A DNA stretch of 64,000 nt, taken from the NCBI GenBank assembly GCA_023014485.1, contig JAJOZX010005517.1, positions 231,501 through 295,500 on the forward strand. The letters are read 5' to 3'. This document shows, one piece after another, positions 31,047 through 42,483 of the stretch. Both the position numbers and the translations under genes were made by a program. Each line of letters begins with the position of its first letter. Positions within the stretch are counted from its first letter, which is position 1. The notes under the pieces were generated by a model, which saw nothing but the letters and a program-made list of their open reading frames with translations, did no database searches and was not told the origin of the DNA. This DNA is from Bathynomus jamesi. Taxonomy: Eukaryota > Arthropoda > Malacostraca > Isopoda > Cirolanidae.

Positions 31047-32821
31047 ATACTAATGAAAGACAACATGGCATCCCAAATTCCTGTCAACAGCGTTTTTTTT
31101 CACTGACTGAACTATCTTGTAACTTTTTCTTCGTTGTTACCGTGAACTTTTACGAAGAATACTTTAATTGGAGAGATCATTCTTATTATTGTATATTTTT
31201 AAGCCTTTTGTTATGTGCACTCAGTATGCAAATTTGTTGAAAGTTGCAAGAGTGCCATTTTAATTAGTGGATATCTGTAAAGCTTTTGCAATTTGTCGTC
31301 AGTTTGCAAATGTTTTGAAAATTGAAGACGCGCTCTTCTGCAATTTAAGTCAATTTGTTACAGACAATGAATGTTTATTTAGTATTTTTGTATGTAAATT
31401 TAGGGATTACACTGTATATAGCATATCCTTACAGTTTATTAAACTACTGTAATTGTCATGCGTGCGCTCGGTTGGTGAACCTCTCTTGACGACCTTCCAT
31501 TTTCGTTTAGAAAATTTAGTACAGAAAATGTATGTCAGCTATGTAAACACGCATCACTCGTCAAAATTGCTGCGTTTATTTGCTGTATTGAATAAGTCTT
31601 CTCCTTTATGGAGAAATTATCTCCATGTGTTTAATTACAAATCTACTTTTCTCGAACTAAATCGAAGATATGTGAGTATCGTTCCTCCTTCCCACAAAAT
31701 CGAGCGAAACAACCATCTTCCAAAAACACGCCCCAAATTCTCCGACATATTATATAGACCTCCAAACCGATTAAACAACGACGGTAAAAGAACACTAAAT
31801 ATAAAATAGTATAAAAAAAAGCCTCACCGGAAACTAAAACATTCGCAAACATTCCACTCCCCCACCAAAAAAAAATCAGCCCAAATATTTGCAGTAATTT
31901 TAACGAAAAGAACAGCAGCAAAAATCGACGTAGAAGGGAATTGCGCCTTTATTAGACACATTTTTTTGCTTTCTTCCTCTCATCGTACGCAAGCGAGTCC
32001 TTATAAAACCAATAAGAGCTTAATACCACATAACTTTAATGTCCCTAAAACTTTCAGTGCACAGTTTCTTTTCGGTTTTCTATATGGTTTTTATTATCTT
32101 GAAAGGGTTTTCTACTTGAAAACGAACTCAAAACCCATAAATCGTTTTTAAAAAACTTATTTTGTCACTCCCGGAAGAAATTTCGAGAGAAATGTGAAAA
32201 CAGCTGAATGTGAAATGCGAATTAAATGCGTTATCTCTCAAACAGGTATTTTATGGGTTTCCTTTCGAAAACTGGGTAAAACATCCAGTATATATATATG
32301 TTCCAATAAAGAAAGGAAACTTGCTTGGAAATGGCAGCTCCATTCTCGCCCTTGTAATGAATTAAACAATGGAGAAAATCCAAAGTTTATTGTAGAAACG
32401 TAGGTTTACGTTTCAGCTTAATACAATTAGAAACTATTTAACAGTTTCGAGACGTGGGAGACCCTTTCATATAATACATCTACTGCGTTTGAATGCCCAC
32501 TGCGGAAGACAGTTTGTTCTGAAAGGCTAGCAATTTATTTTACAAACCTTTTTTCCTCTGTATTAAAGATAACATGTATTAAAGATGTGTATTAAAGATA
32601 TCTGACACTCAATTAAAGGTTGGCAAAGTTCGTTAATAGCAACGAGGGAAATACGATGGTACTTCTGGAAATTTGAAACTGGTTAATAATTAATTTTTCT
32701 GTAGTGATTTTTGTCGTCCTTGATTTAAAGGATTGTATCCAGAGGGAACTCCGCGTTATGTGAACTTAACTTCTTAAGGGAAAAGTGTACTACGTTCGAA
32801 GTCGTCTTCGTCGTCGTCGTC
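31047..32821. other. Interval without recognised gene
   Basis: Contains a 118-codon plus-strand open stretch (31453-31809) beginning MSCVRSVGEPLL that I do not recognise; its start codon is not an ATG, and it has no repeat or domain features. A (GTC)n-like run at about 32803-32821 precedes a possible retroposed segment. Confidence 0.4.
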
Positions 32822-33262
32822 AAAATTGCACATCCCCGAGGCTAAATGTTCCTGGGTGTACACCCGACCATGATACTGTTTTGGGGATGGTATTGGAGTT
32901 TTCTCCACCATCTCACTGTCCGACCTTTATTCGATGGAGGATGAGGGGGCCACGATAGTCATGAAGTGAGTGAGGCCCCCGCAAGGGGGTTCTAAGCTCG
33001 TGCTCTTGAGTGCTCTTTGTGCTCGTTTGTACGTGCTTGTTCCTGGAGGTTTCACGTGCACCCTCCCGGCCCTAGCACCCAAGGATGATGGGGCTCGACC
33101 CTGCAGGCCTTGTCATCCTTGGTCTTTTTCCACTTCGACTGTTCCCTCCACCCTTTCTTTTTCCTCTGTCTTTCCTCTCACTTTTTCTTTGTTTTTCCGC
33201 CGAGATATGCCCTTTTCAATAGAGGCGAATCGGTTCTTCCCGAACTTAAAAAAAAAAAAAAA
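32822..33262 (+). other. GC-richer segment ending in a poly(A) run, possible retroposed 3' end
   Basis: Clearly richer in G and C than its flanks and ending with about 15 A residues (33247-33262), as a reverse-transcribed LINE tail or processed transcript would. Includes GGCCCCCGCAAGGGGG, a strong hairpin. An open stretch of about 98 codons (32970-33266) is not recognised. No clear target duplication was found. Confidence 0.4.
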
Positions 33263-33481
33263 GTGAGTAAGGCGCATCTCGCCACAACAAAGCATTATAG
33301 GTAACATATGCACCGCGAAATTTTCTTTCGGCGAGAACCGTGTTATATAGAATTTTGTGCCGTAAATTTCCAACCGTGTTGAGACGAAACCGTGTGATGA
33401 AAGACCGCGTAAAGCTCGAGGTCTACTATATATATATATATGTATATGGATATCTAATTTTCGGAATCAAAAAACACAAAG

Positions 33482-34550
33482 AGTGGGAGTAAATGGAGTT
33501 AAATCTAAAGTCTCAGAAGTTGTCAGCTCTGTCCCACAAAGTACAGTATTAGCTCCCTTGCTCTTTATCATAATGACTGCACATACTGATACAGATATTA
33601 ATGACATTGTCGCAACGTGTTTCGCAGATGACACAAATATATGCCAGGAAATATCACTTGAAGATGAAATAGAAAAATAACGAAATGGCAATGAAGAACT
33701 TCAGGTGGTTGTAAGACAACAATATGAATTTCAACGAAGAAAATTCCAACTCCTAAGATATGGTAACAACAAGTAGCAACAGAATAAAGACTACAAAACA
33801 CTGCAAAACAGAAACAAGTCAGGGATTTTGGAGTAATAATGTCGTCGGATGCAGAATTCAGAGAGCACTATAACATTAAAAATTACAAAGCTAGAAAAAT
33901 AATGCGAGTTATCTGGAGGAGCTTCCACAGCCGAAAAGCAAACATCATGCTAAAATTATGGAAGAGACTAGTCCTACCAATGATTAAGTATTGTTCAGTA
34001 CTCACAAGTCCATACAGAAAACGAGACACTGCCAACACAGAAGCCATACAAAGGACTTTCAGGTCTAAGATAAAGGAAATGAAAGATGAAGACTACTGGT
34101 CTCGACTACAATCCCTTAAACTCTACTCTCTCGAAAGAAGACGTGAGCGATACATAATAACATTCATATGGAAAATACTGGAGGGATATGTCCCAAACTT
34201 TAGAAATAAAATAGAAACCTACTGGAATGAGAGAAGAGGCAGATTCTGTGCTGTCCCAGCTGCGGTGGGACAGGGGGACATGAACACGAAGATGGAAAAT
34301 ACCCTCAGAATACGAGGTCCAAAATTCTCTCACATGCTGCCGAAAGAAGTGACGAACTTCCAGCACAACATCCTGAATAATTTCAAGAACCAACTGGACA
34401 AGTTCTTGTGCAAAGTCTCTGACCAGCCTACTACGAGGGTAGAAGGAGAGCGGAAACCAAGTCTCTCCTCCACCAAATCCCGCAGATGAGGCGGGATACC
34501 GCAGAGGGGTCCACTGCAGATCAATCCTGAACCGTCGTTCGAAGCCATCT
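33482..34550 (+). pseudogene. LINE reverse transcriptase, 3' half (same lineage as the 23-27 kb LINE)
   Basis: 33483-33680 gives VPQSTVLAPLLFI and the catalytic block CFADDTNICQ (both aspartates present). A degraded stretch follows. Then 33839-34489 is open for 216 codons with LVLPMIKYCSVLTSPYRKR, YWSRLQSLKLYSLERRRERY, IWKILEGYVPN and RGPKFSHMLPKEV. The last part matches the C-terminal domain at 22985-23610 block by block. The fragment is 5'-truncated near 33480, beside an AT-rich run, with stops between the two open parts. The C-terminal frame ends at 34489. Confidence 0.85.
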
Positions 34551-35301
34551 TAAGGCATCATCAGGGTAGAAACACGTAATTTCCTAAGACCATAAAGAAT
34601 CAGCAATTGGTAATATTCTATTTTTTTTGTATATTTTATTCTTTCTGATGACTATTAAATTTCAAAATAATTAAAATCCACTCATTACTGATCAGTAATT
34701 TTCAATGCTTTTTACACATTCGTTCTAGGCGGACTTTTTTCCGCAACTATACTGCAAATTCGGTTTTTGTTTTAGGCATCGTATACGAATTAGATGTGTT
34801 ATATCATAAGTCTTTTTAAAAAAATTGGAAACTAAAAAAAGCGTTACTCTCCCTTTAACAGATGAAGCCTCAAAAGTGCCAAAACAAATTGATTGGCACT
34901 GGCATCGTATTACCAAATGTTGCTGATAAAATTTTAATCAATCTGGCAGGGTGTTTTAAGACGGGCACTTTTTTATTTTTAATCTTCATCCGCCACATCG
35001 AATCCCATTTTGCGCGATTACCTCATCCGTTAAATATATTAATTAATGGGATTTTGGAAATATTAAATTTGAATGTGTGAAGCAGCCATTTTGTTCATTA
35101 AAGTTAATTGAGTTAATGGTTTTAAAGTTTTTAAAGAGAAACCACTCTATTTTCTCACATCAATCGAGTCTTACACGTATATGAACCGCTTGTCGTTGAC
35201 GGCTCATCCAAAATTTTTGTTCTGCCAGCCACAAATGGTTGGCAAGATAAAAAAAATTTGAAATACTGTATCTGGCAGTCACATATGTATGTATATACAC
35301 G

Positions 35302-35336
<35 letters not shown>
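34551..35336. other. Interval without recognised gene
   Basis: AT-rich; (TA)n at 35303-35334. No coding or repeat pattern recognised. Confidence 0.45.
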
Positions 35337-35339
<3 letters not shown>

Positions 35340-35640
35340 TAAAGAACGACGCTTGTGTAGAAGAGCGTTCCGCACAAGATGAGGAGGGAGAACGAACAAA
35401 TGCAAAATGAGGTATCTCCCAGGAATCGAACCCAGGATCATTCGATTGCCGGTCAGATATGCTATCCACTACACGAAGGACCTCGATCAATCAGAAGTCG
35501 TAATTCTCCTACATACGAGCGGAATCCAATGCCCTGAGGGGGCACCTGCGCATGCCGTACATATATACATTTTAACTGCAAACAACACAGTACAATTAAT
35601 GTAAAGATTAATTATACTGTGTGTTGTTTGCAGTTAAAAT
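35337..35640 (-). repeat. SINE-B related copy with tRNA-like head
   Basis: The minus strand at about 35484-35410 reads GTGTAGTGGATAGCAT (A-box) and GGTTCGATTCCTGGG (B-box), with CCGGCAAT between as in the 16-kb units. Flanks share GCATTGGATTCCGC and the AACTGCAA terminus. Part of the left end is repeated inverted (35565-35640), forming a small hairpin beside (TA)n. Confidence 0.75.
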
Positions 35641-35881
35641 GTATATATATATATATATATATTAATTTTTAAGGTTTGCGATTTATTCCATAATAATGAG
35701 TGTCATTTTCATTCTGAATTCCGTAGAATAAATTAATATTAAATTAAATTTAATATTTATTACGAGAAAATTTTTATATAAAATCAAATGACAATGGAAA
35801 ATTAATTAATTTCCACTAAACTCATATATATATATATATATATATACACATTATAACTGCAAACACGCAGTATAATTAACG

Positions 35882-36055
35882 TAAAGAACGAGGCTTTGTA
35901 TAGGAGACTTATCCGCGCAAGATGAGAGCGAAAGAACGAAACAATTGAAAAAATGAGGGTTCGATTCCCGGGTGGGTACCTCATTTTTTCAATTGTTTCG
36001 TTCTTTCGCTCTCATCTTGCGCGGATAAGTCTCCTATACAAAGCCTCGTTCTTTA
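35882..36055. repeat. SINE-B fragment folded into a hairpin around its B-box
   Basis: Arms 35882-35955 and 35981-36055 are near-exact complements (GTAAAGAACGAGGC at the ends, AAACAATTGAAAAAATG at the inner side). The roughly 25-base loop is GGGTTCGATTCCCGGG plus GGGTACC, that is, the pol III B-box. (TA)n lies on both sides. Confidence 0.85.
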
Positions 36056-36095
36056 CATATATATATATATATATATATTAGGGTGGCCCTTAGTA

Positions 36096-37455
36096 CAGGG
36101 TGGGGCACGGGAACCAAGTGTTTTTGGAATAATCAGGAAAATGATATTTATTTTTGTAAAGAAAATATATTGGTAGAACAACATTCGTAAGAACATAGCA
36201 TTTCATGTCATAATAATCATGTACCGAAAATTATATCTGGCATATGATGTCCTTGGCCGTCGACGCATTGTTGAAGGCGTTTACGAAAATTGGCCTCCAC
36301 TCTTCCCAGCAGGTCTCTGTTGATTTGGATGATTTGTTGACGGATCGCTTCCTTCAATGCATCTAATGTACGGGGCTTGTCCTCGTAGACACGTGACTTG
36401 AGGTACCCCCATAGAAAGAAGTCACATGTGGACAAGTCAGGGGACCGAGGGGGCCATGCAATGTCACCAAATCTCGAAATGAGATGGTTGGGAAACAGGG
36501 GGCGAAGAACAGCCATTGACGCTCTGGCGGTGTGTGGCGTGGCCCCATCTTGCTGAAACCACAAATGTCGACGAGCAATACGCCTTCTTCGTAACTCAGG
36601 GATGAAAAAGGTGTTCACCATCTCAATGTAACGCCCAGATGTTATGGTAATGGTAACCCCATTTTGTTCGAAGAAATAGGGACCGATGACGCCAAACTTT
36701 CCCACCGCGCACCAAACTGTAACCTTAGGGCTATGCAGCGGTTTTTCATGGAGTTGTCGCGGATTTTCAGCAGCCCAATACCGACAGTTTTGATTGTTGA
36801 CGGCCCCATTAAGGTGGAAATGGGCTTCATCACTCATTACCACCATCATGTTTTCATTCTGCTCATAAAGTGCAAGCATTTCCTATGCAAAATTCAGTCG
36901 TTGGGGGCAATCGTTTACATTCAATTCCTGCACCATCGCTAACTTGTATGGGTGAAAATGTAATTCTTCATGCAAAATCCGTCTAACAGTACGATTGCTG
37001 ATTCCGAGTGCAGCTGAATGTCTCCGAGCAGAGCGGCCTGGGCTTTGCAACATCGCTTGTCTGACCCTTTCAACGTTCTCTGGAGTACGCACAGTGCGTT
37101 GCGGCCCCTTCGGTTTTGTTTTCATTATTGAGCCTCCTGTTCGAAGATTGTTAACCCAACGTAAGATTGTGTCACGAGCGGAACAGAGTCATTTCGATGA
37201 ATGTTGAATCTGCGGCGAAACGCACGCTGAACTGCTGTCACTGACTCGCCACTCCTAACAAAATGATCATACGCGAACATGCGGTGTTCTAACGTCCACT
37301 GCTCCATGATGGCACCTGAAAGATAAAGGTGAGTGTTAGTTAAAGTTAAATGCTATGAACCCAGGAATGGAATGCTACCTACCGCACGCCCCTCCCATTC
37401 CTAATGGCCGATTACTAGCTATTCAAAAAACACTTGATTCCCGTGCCCCACCCTG
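36096..37455 (-). mobile_element. Mariner-like element inside the left repeat of the 36-40 kb transposon
   Basis: CAGGGTGGGGCACGGG at 36096 and its complement ending at 37455, TA duplicated at 36094-36095 and 37456-37457. Inverted repeats of about 35 bp reach CCAAGTGTTTTT. At 1360 bp it is of full length. Its transposase has one frame change and one stop. Confidence 0.95.
36217..37307 (-). pseudogene. Mariner transposase, one frameshift and one stop
   Basis: The ATG at 37307 begins MEQWTLEHRMFAYDHF (DUF4817-like helix-turn-helix). A frame change near 37180 leads to DTILRWVNNLRTGG, then a second helix-turn-helix (GISNRTVRRILHEELHFHPYK). An in-frame TAG sits at about 36880-36882. Catalytic blocks are MSDEAHFHLNGAV (first D), WFQQDGATPHTAR (second D) and RSPDLSTCDFFLWGYL (third D; CDFF rather than the usual LDFF). 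The frame ends at 36217 with PDIIFGT. Estimated length about 363 residues. All three aspartates remain, so only two point lesions disable it. Confidence 0.9.
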
Positions 37456-37689
37456 TATATATAGAGAAAAATTAAAGCTGGATATTTGTTTCTCTACCCC
37501 CCCACCCCCCAATTTGTTCAGTTCCTAGTAAAACCCACGTGTACAAAGTATTTTTGAAATCCAAGAAATCCTCGTCCGTTGAAGTTTACTCAGGCAGCCA
37601 GGTCCCCCTTCTTCAACAAGAAGTATTAGCCGCTCGGTGGCGGGGGTCTCGTGGAAGCCTACTCCACTCATTGTCGGCTGGTTCGAGGT

Positions 37690-39930
37690 GCAAGTGTCGT
37701 CTTCTTGCAGTCCGGGAACTGTCGCCTGTGATCAGTGACAACTTGGAGGAGGAATTGCAGCTGCTCCTCTCCACGAGTCAACTTCTTGTTGAACTTTTAG
37801 ATGAGAGCTACTCCTCTCTCCGTTTGGTCGTTGACACGGCCAAGCTTTCAACGACCCGCAGAGCTTTTTTGAAGGAGTCCTCCGCCGGCCAACTCTCCGG
37901 ATCTTTGTGAAGGAATTCATCTGGAAGCTGGAGGCGAGTGAAGAGGGCGTTGGTGTTCCTCGTCACAAATTGCTCAAGGCCCTTCTCATCGACGAAGGCA
38001 CTCAAGGCGACTCTCGGACGCTTCGGCGGATGGTCGACGGCATTTTCCTCCAAGACTTCGACCATGAGTTTCTTCATGGCTAAAGGTACTCTGTCGTCAA
38101 AGAAGGCCATCCCCACGAGCTCCTCCGACAAGTACCAGAGGTGGTGGGAAAGCTTCTTCCTGGTGGCGGTGGAAATCCCTCGATGTGGGTAGCGCATCAG
38201 CTCCTTCACGAGATGGAAGTCGTTCCAGGGGGCTCCCACCGCCTGAGGAGCTGTGTTCCGTGCTCTCATGTAGATCACCATGGCAAAAACCGCGAGATCA
38301 CGCACTCCTCTCTCCTCCGATGGTGTCATCCGGAACTACTCCCGGAAGAGCCACATTTTGATCGCGTATAGCACCTTCGCCATCCATCGAGCGCGATGCA
38401 TTGCTCAGGGAGCTGTGAACTTGATTCCACGTTCTGGTGTGCCTCCAAGGAAGATTGTACTGAGCTCGAGGAACTCCCGGTAATCGTCGCAAACATGAAC
38501 CGTTTGTCTTCTTGAGAAATCGAGCAGCTCGTCCCGCGAAGATGCCACTGAACTCTCCACAGAGGGATCAGTTGAAGCTGGCTTGAACTTGTCTTGATCA
38601 ATGAACTGCCAGTGACCTATGAACCTTTTGTACAAGAGTATCTCAGGTCCCGTCGACAATCCCCCGATGGTTGTCTCGAAAGCGGCTCCAATCACAAGTT
38701 CCAACACATGGTGCCGACAGGCAAAGACCAGAAGATCTCTGCCAAGTTTCTCCTCAATGAGAGCACAGGCGCCAGATAGATGACCTGTGTTCGAAACTGT
38801 GGTGTCGAAGCTTAACGCCTGAACCCCGTCGTCGATCTTCCAGTCATCGAGACACTTGACGACGGCCGCTGCTTGCGCCTCTCCAGTTCCGGATGGAAGC
38901 TTTGGAACACCCAAGAGTTGCTCAACTCCGAGGCCAGACACGAGGACAGGCAAGCGATCAACATGTTCTCGGGATGTCAGATCCTCCATGAGCTTACCAT
39001 CCCGATGAACGGTAAGGGAGACGTCGGTGGAGAACTCCTCCTTCAAACCTTTCGACTGGGCCGAACGAAGGCAAGCCCTTTCTCTGTGGATGGAGTTCCG
39101 ATTGATGTTCAAGTCGATGTCATCATGGCCAAGGCTTTCAGCGGCCTCGGTAAGAACGTAGGTCGCATTTCTGGAGGAGATCTGCGTCCGGTCGAGGGCA
39201 GCAGCCAGTTGAGGTGTCATGTATTCTTCCTGGCTCTTTTTGGAGCAGACGCAGCGGCAGCACCCCCAACTGCACCTTCCTTCTCCGGGTCATCATCCGT
39301 CTCCTCTGCCGCACTTGACGATGAAGATGATGCCAGCACCGCTCGGATGGTTGAAGCTTCCTGCTCCTTCTGTGCCCTCTTCCGTTGCCTGGCCTCCTGG
39401 TCTGACCTCTTCCGGGATTCCTCATCCTTCTGGGCCTGTACCATATCCACAGAGCCGATGCAGCCTGGCCTTCACTTCTGTCGCTGGGCCAGAAGGAAAG
39501 CCCGGTCCTCAGGATTCTTCATCAAGACCAGTGCATCCGCATGAGCGATGTCAAAGAGATCTTCCAAGCGCTCTTGAAACTCCTGTTTCTTCTGCTTGTG
39601 GGATGCACTGGTCTGGTCTGATTTTTTCAGAGCTTTCCACTCCTCGAAGACCGCGTCCAGCTTCTTGATGCAATGCTGGTCAGCTCGCGTTGGGATGCTG
39701 GATTTATCCCATAGCGCCTTGATGGCCTATACTGTTTCGCGACTGGCGTCCCGAGTGGTCTTTTTCTTTTCCAAATGGAGAAACAGGAAATGCCCAAAAG
39801 CTTGCCGATATGATGGCAATTTAGCGCCCTTGATTTCCGGTTCAACAGAACCGATCAAATACTTCTTTCTCGATTCATATTGAGGAAAGAAAAAAGGAGT
39901 GATAGATACAACTTCCATGTACATGCACAA
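37690..39930 (-). pseudogene. Transposase-like protein, family uncertain
   Basis: The N-terminal part (39930-39217) has YESRKKYLIGSVEPEIKG, DIAHADAL, and a charged region of about 75 residues that is alanine/serine-rich. After a frame change near 39220 come LDRTQISSRNATYVL, ALSFDTTVSNTG (near 38815), LLVFACRHHVLELV, ILLYKRFIGHW, MHRARWMAKVLYAIK (38396-38352), and, after another change near 37855, a shifted NDxTERGVALI. In-frame stops lie at about 39727, 39469, 38407, 38337 and 37821. I recall similar SFDTT/CRHH proteins as uncharacterised arthropod and cnidarian sequences. The invariant D and a later E suggest an RNase-H-type transposase, but the superfamily is not assigned. Intact size would be about 750 residues. 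Confidence 0.6.
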
Positions 39931-40090
39931 CTTCCTGTGTAATAGTAAAACTTCAACTCACGAGGGCAACCTCGAAATATTCTTGGATTTCAAAAATATT
40001 TAGCGCGCATGGTTTTTCCTACGAACTGCACAATTTGGGAGGGGGAGTTAGAGAAACAAATTTCAAACTTTCATTTTTAAGGGCCACCCT

Positions 40091-40465
40091 ATATATATAT
40101 ATATTCAAAATTATTCACTCCGAAGTTATAGAGACATTTTAGAATACTAAATAAGGAATCCATTTTGCAGAACTTACTGTGGCATTTAAAATCAATTAAA
40201 AAGTTAACAGTATCTAAGAGAAAGTGAAATAAAAAATGTAATTTTTGATAAGAAAGTCAATAAGAAGAATAGAGAAAGAAAGCACGTATCTCACTGATGA
40301 AAAGAAAGTTGTCTGCTCTGAATGGAGTGAAATTTTGAAGCCTCATTACCAATTAGCAGCCCAGTGTTGCTAACGAAAGAGAAAGAAATTGTCTTTTTGG
40401 AAAATACGAGTTCATCATGTACTCAAAAAAAACATTATATTTCATTTAAACAAAAAGAATTGTTC
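40091..40465. other. Interval without recognised gene
   Basis: (TA)n at 40091-40104 then AT-rich DNA. Nothing recognised. Confidence 0.45.
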
Positions 40466-40771
40466 AGATTTTAGACGAACAAAGCGCGCCATGTTCAAAA
40501 TTATCAAATCCAGTTTTTGTTGAATTTGAACTAAATATGTTATTTCAATGTATTTATTTTGGGTTTGGATTAAACACGCGTAATATTATATTTACTTGGA
40601 ATTAATCATTTTCAAATTTACTACGTGAGATCAATTCCAATTCCAAGTAAATGCAATTTTATGTGTTTAATCTAAACTAATTTATTTTTAAAGTATCACC
40701 ATCTATTTAGTTAACTTTTAACAAAACTTGGCCTGATAATTTTGAACATGGCGGTTCGTTCATTTAAAATC
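40466..40771. mobile_element. Imperfect fold-back MITE, about 305 bp
   Basis: The left end AGATTTTAGACGAAC with CGCCATGTTCAAAATTATC is answered by GATAATTTTGAACATGGCG and TTCATTTAAAATCC on the right. Inner arms repeat TTACTTGGAATT and GATTAAACAC. No coding capacity. No clear target duplication identified. Confidence 0.65.
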
Positions 40772-40961
40772 CAAATAAGATTTTAGTCTAAATAAATGGA
40801 TGAGAAGATGGTACTCCAGAAGTGGAGTTCTTGCTTTAAATGCTTGATTGGTTGAGTATGTCCTATAAAACTGGTTCAGAGCCGTATTAAAGCAAAAGAG
40901 AATATCTTTCGTGACTTAAAATGTAATAAGAATTCCTTATATAAACCTCATATACTGTAAT

Positions 40962-41470
40962 ATGCAATACCATCCTAAAAGCTGTAATCATCCAGCTGAT
41001 ATTAGGTTTAAAATGAGATGTAAAGTAATTGAGGAAGTACAAGAATTTAAATATTTGGATCAAACTATCACGAGCTCCTTGAGTGATGACTCAGATATAA
41101 GAAAACAATCTCGAAGCCTTTGTGCTAAAGCGAATATGACTATAAGGAACTTCCGGTTCTGTATAAGTGAAGCTAAAGACACTCTCTTTCGTACTTTCTG
41201 CAGTAATATATACGGACAGCAACTGTGGGTGAATTATAAAAAAAGGTTCTGGCAGAACCATAAATTTGCTGTACAACAGATCTTTTGGACTCCTACATAA
41301 ACTACCCCCGAAATGCTCGGCTTCGCGAATGTTTGCTACCCGCAATGTCCCGAGCTTCCCGGAAGTAACAAGACGTGCTCAATACTGTCTAATACAAAGA
41401 ATTAAAAAATCAACCAACCGGATTATCCAAGCTATTCATCAGTCCTGCGATATGTCTTCTAAGCTATGAA
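40962..41470 (+). pseudogene. C-terminal part of a different LINE reverse transcriptase
   Basis: The open part 40962-41300 reads VIEEVQEFKYLDQTITS, DSDIRKQSRSLCAKANMTIRNF and FCSNIYGQQLWVNYKKRFW; a frame change then leads to CSASRMFATRNVPSFPEV (41305-41360) and IKKSTNRIIQAI. This EFKYLG-ITSD, RGNML, YG-LWV pattern is a known post-polymerase region of LINEs but differs from both other LINE lineages in the window. The catalytic palm is missing (5' truncation near 40950). Module X follows downstream. Confidence 0.75.
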
Positions 41471-41639
41471 ATTCATGGTGCGAAAACGTCTCTGTAGCTC
41501 CACTTAACTTCGACATTACTGTATTATTTCTCATTAATTGTATATATTTCTATCCTTTGTATGTGAATTGTCATTATATTATTAATATTTGTCATATGGA
41601 CTTTTTATTATACTCTTCATATTTTTTTTGTTCTTTTCT

Positions 41640-41975
41640 TATCCTCTCTTTACTTGTATGTCTGTAGCTTGCATGGTATGACAGTGTTTGAGTCAAGACT
41701 GTGTTTGCATGGTTTGTAAGCGTTCTTATTTTACTTCTTTTCATCTTTCACTCCTTTCCTATTCTCTTCGACTATTTTTCCGACTTGTCGGCAGTGGCCA
41801 GCGGATGATGATGGTAAATCTTTCTCTTTTTCTGAATGAATGTTAACCCACGAATGATAGGATTTGCTACTTATTTAACTCCTTATTCTCTTCTTTTAAC
41901 CCCCTACTTCTTCTTTCTCTCGGGCTAACCTTAGAGTGGATCTTAAGGTCTTTGTTAGCCTTAGCTTCTGTAGAT
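41640..41975 (+). repeat. Module X, copy c
   Basis: Same block order as at 3775-4510 and 5711-6050 (TTGCATGGTATGACAG, CTTGTCGGCAGTGG, CTCGGGCTAACCTTAG, TTAGCCTTAGCTTCTG), here behind a LINE of another lineage. It ends at (TA)n near 41984. Confidence 0.8.
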
Positions 41976-42447
41976 CTGTAGATATATATATATATAAAAT
42001 TTATATAACTGATATAAAAAAAACGGGTATTTCGCAACTCTAATTTTAACTGTATATAAAAGCAAGACGAGAACATTTAACAAATGCACTTCCACCAACC
42101 AACCAATTTAACAGACTTTCATCCACACATTTATTTAACGACTGCAAAAAGTAATTACAAAAGAGTAAAAAAATTATTCCCAAAATCAAAATTTTAAATA
42201 AAGAGAAAAACAAACCTTTTCCTTGTTTCGAAAATTGTTTCCCGACTTTCAAATATCGTTAGAGGCACATTGGGACTTAATAGTTTCGGATAATAGTCGG
42301 CAATAATGTTCCGAGAAACGAATAGTCGGCAGTAATTGTCTGACCTAATAGTCGGATACAGTAAAAGTAAGACTTGGCAGTGAGAAGTAATTTGGTACCG
42401 AACAGAATCAACATGTGTATATATATATATATAATAGAATAATATAT

Positions 42448-42483
<36 letters not shown>

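Larger units (their letters stand above)
36080..40090 (-). mobile_element. DNA transposon of uncertain superfamily, hosting a mariner
   Basis: The ends match: AGGGTGGCCCTTAG at 36080 and AGGGTGGCCCTTAAAA inward from 40090, both in (TA)n. The inverted repeats continue past the mariner insertion: TTTGTTTCTCTACCCC with CAATTTGTTCAGTTCC on the left against TTTGTTTCTCTAACTC with AAATTGTGCAGTTCG on the right. Removing the mariner (36096-37455), the element is about 2.65 kb. The inner part is visibly GC-richer than the window and encodes one transposase-like protein on the minus strand. Confidence 0.75.

Noticed and set aside
31453..31809. 118-codon open frame as a host gene
   Set aside because: No ATG start, no recognisable domain, no splice or repeat support; noted only in the interval entry.
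32822..33262. Processed pseudogene of a host mRNA
   Set aside because: Poly(A) is present, but no known protein pattern and no target duplication; left as a possible retroposed segment.
38873..39668. Plus-strand frames of 149-223 codons
   Set aside because: They are the complement of the GC-rich transposase-like gene on the minus strand, whose motif order is coherent.
42270..42360. Tandem repeat of AATAGTCGG
   Set aside because: Only three irregularly spaced occurrences; not enough to call an array.
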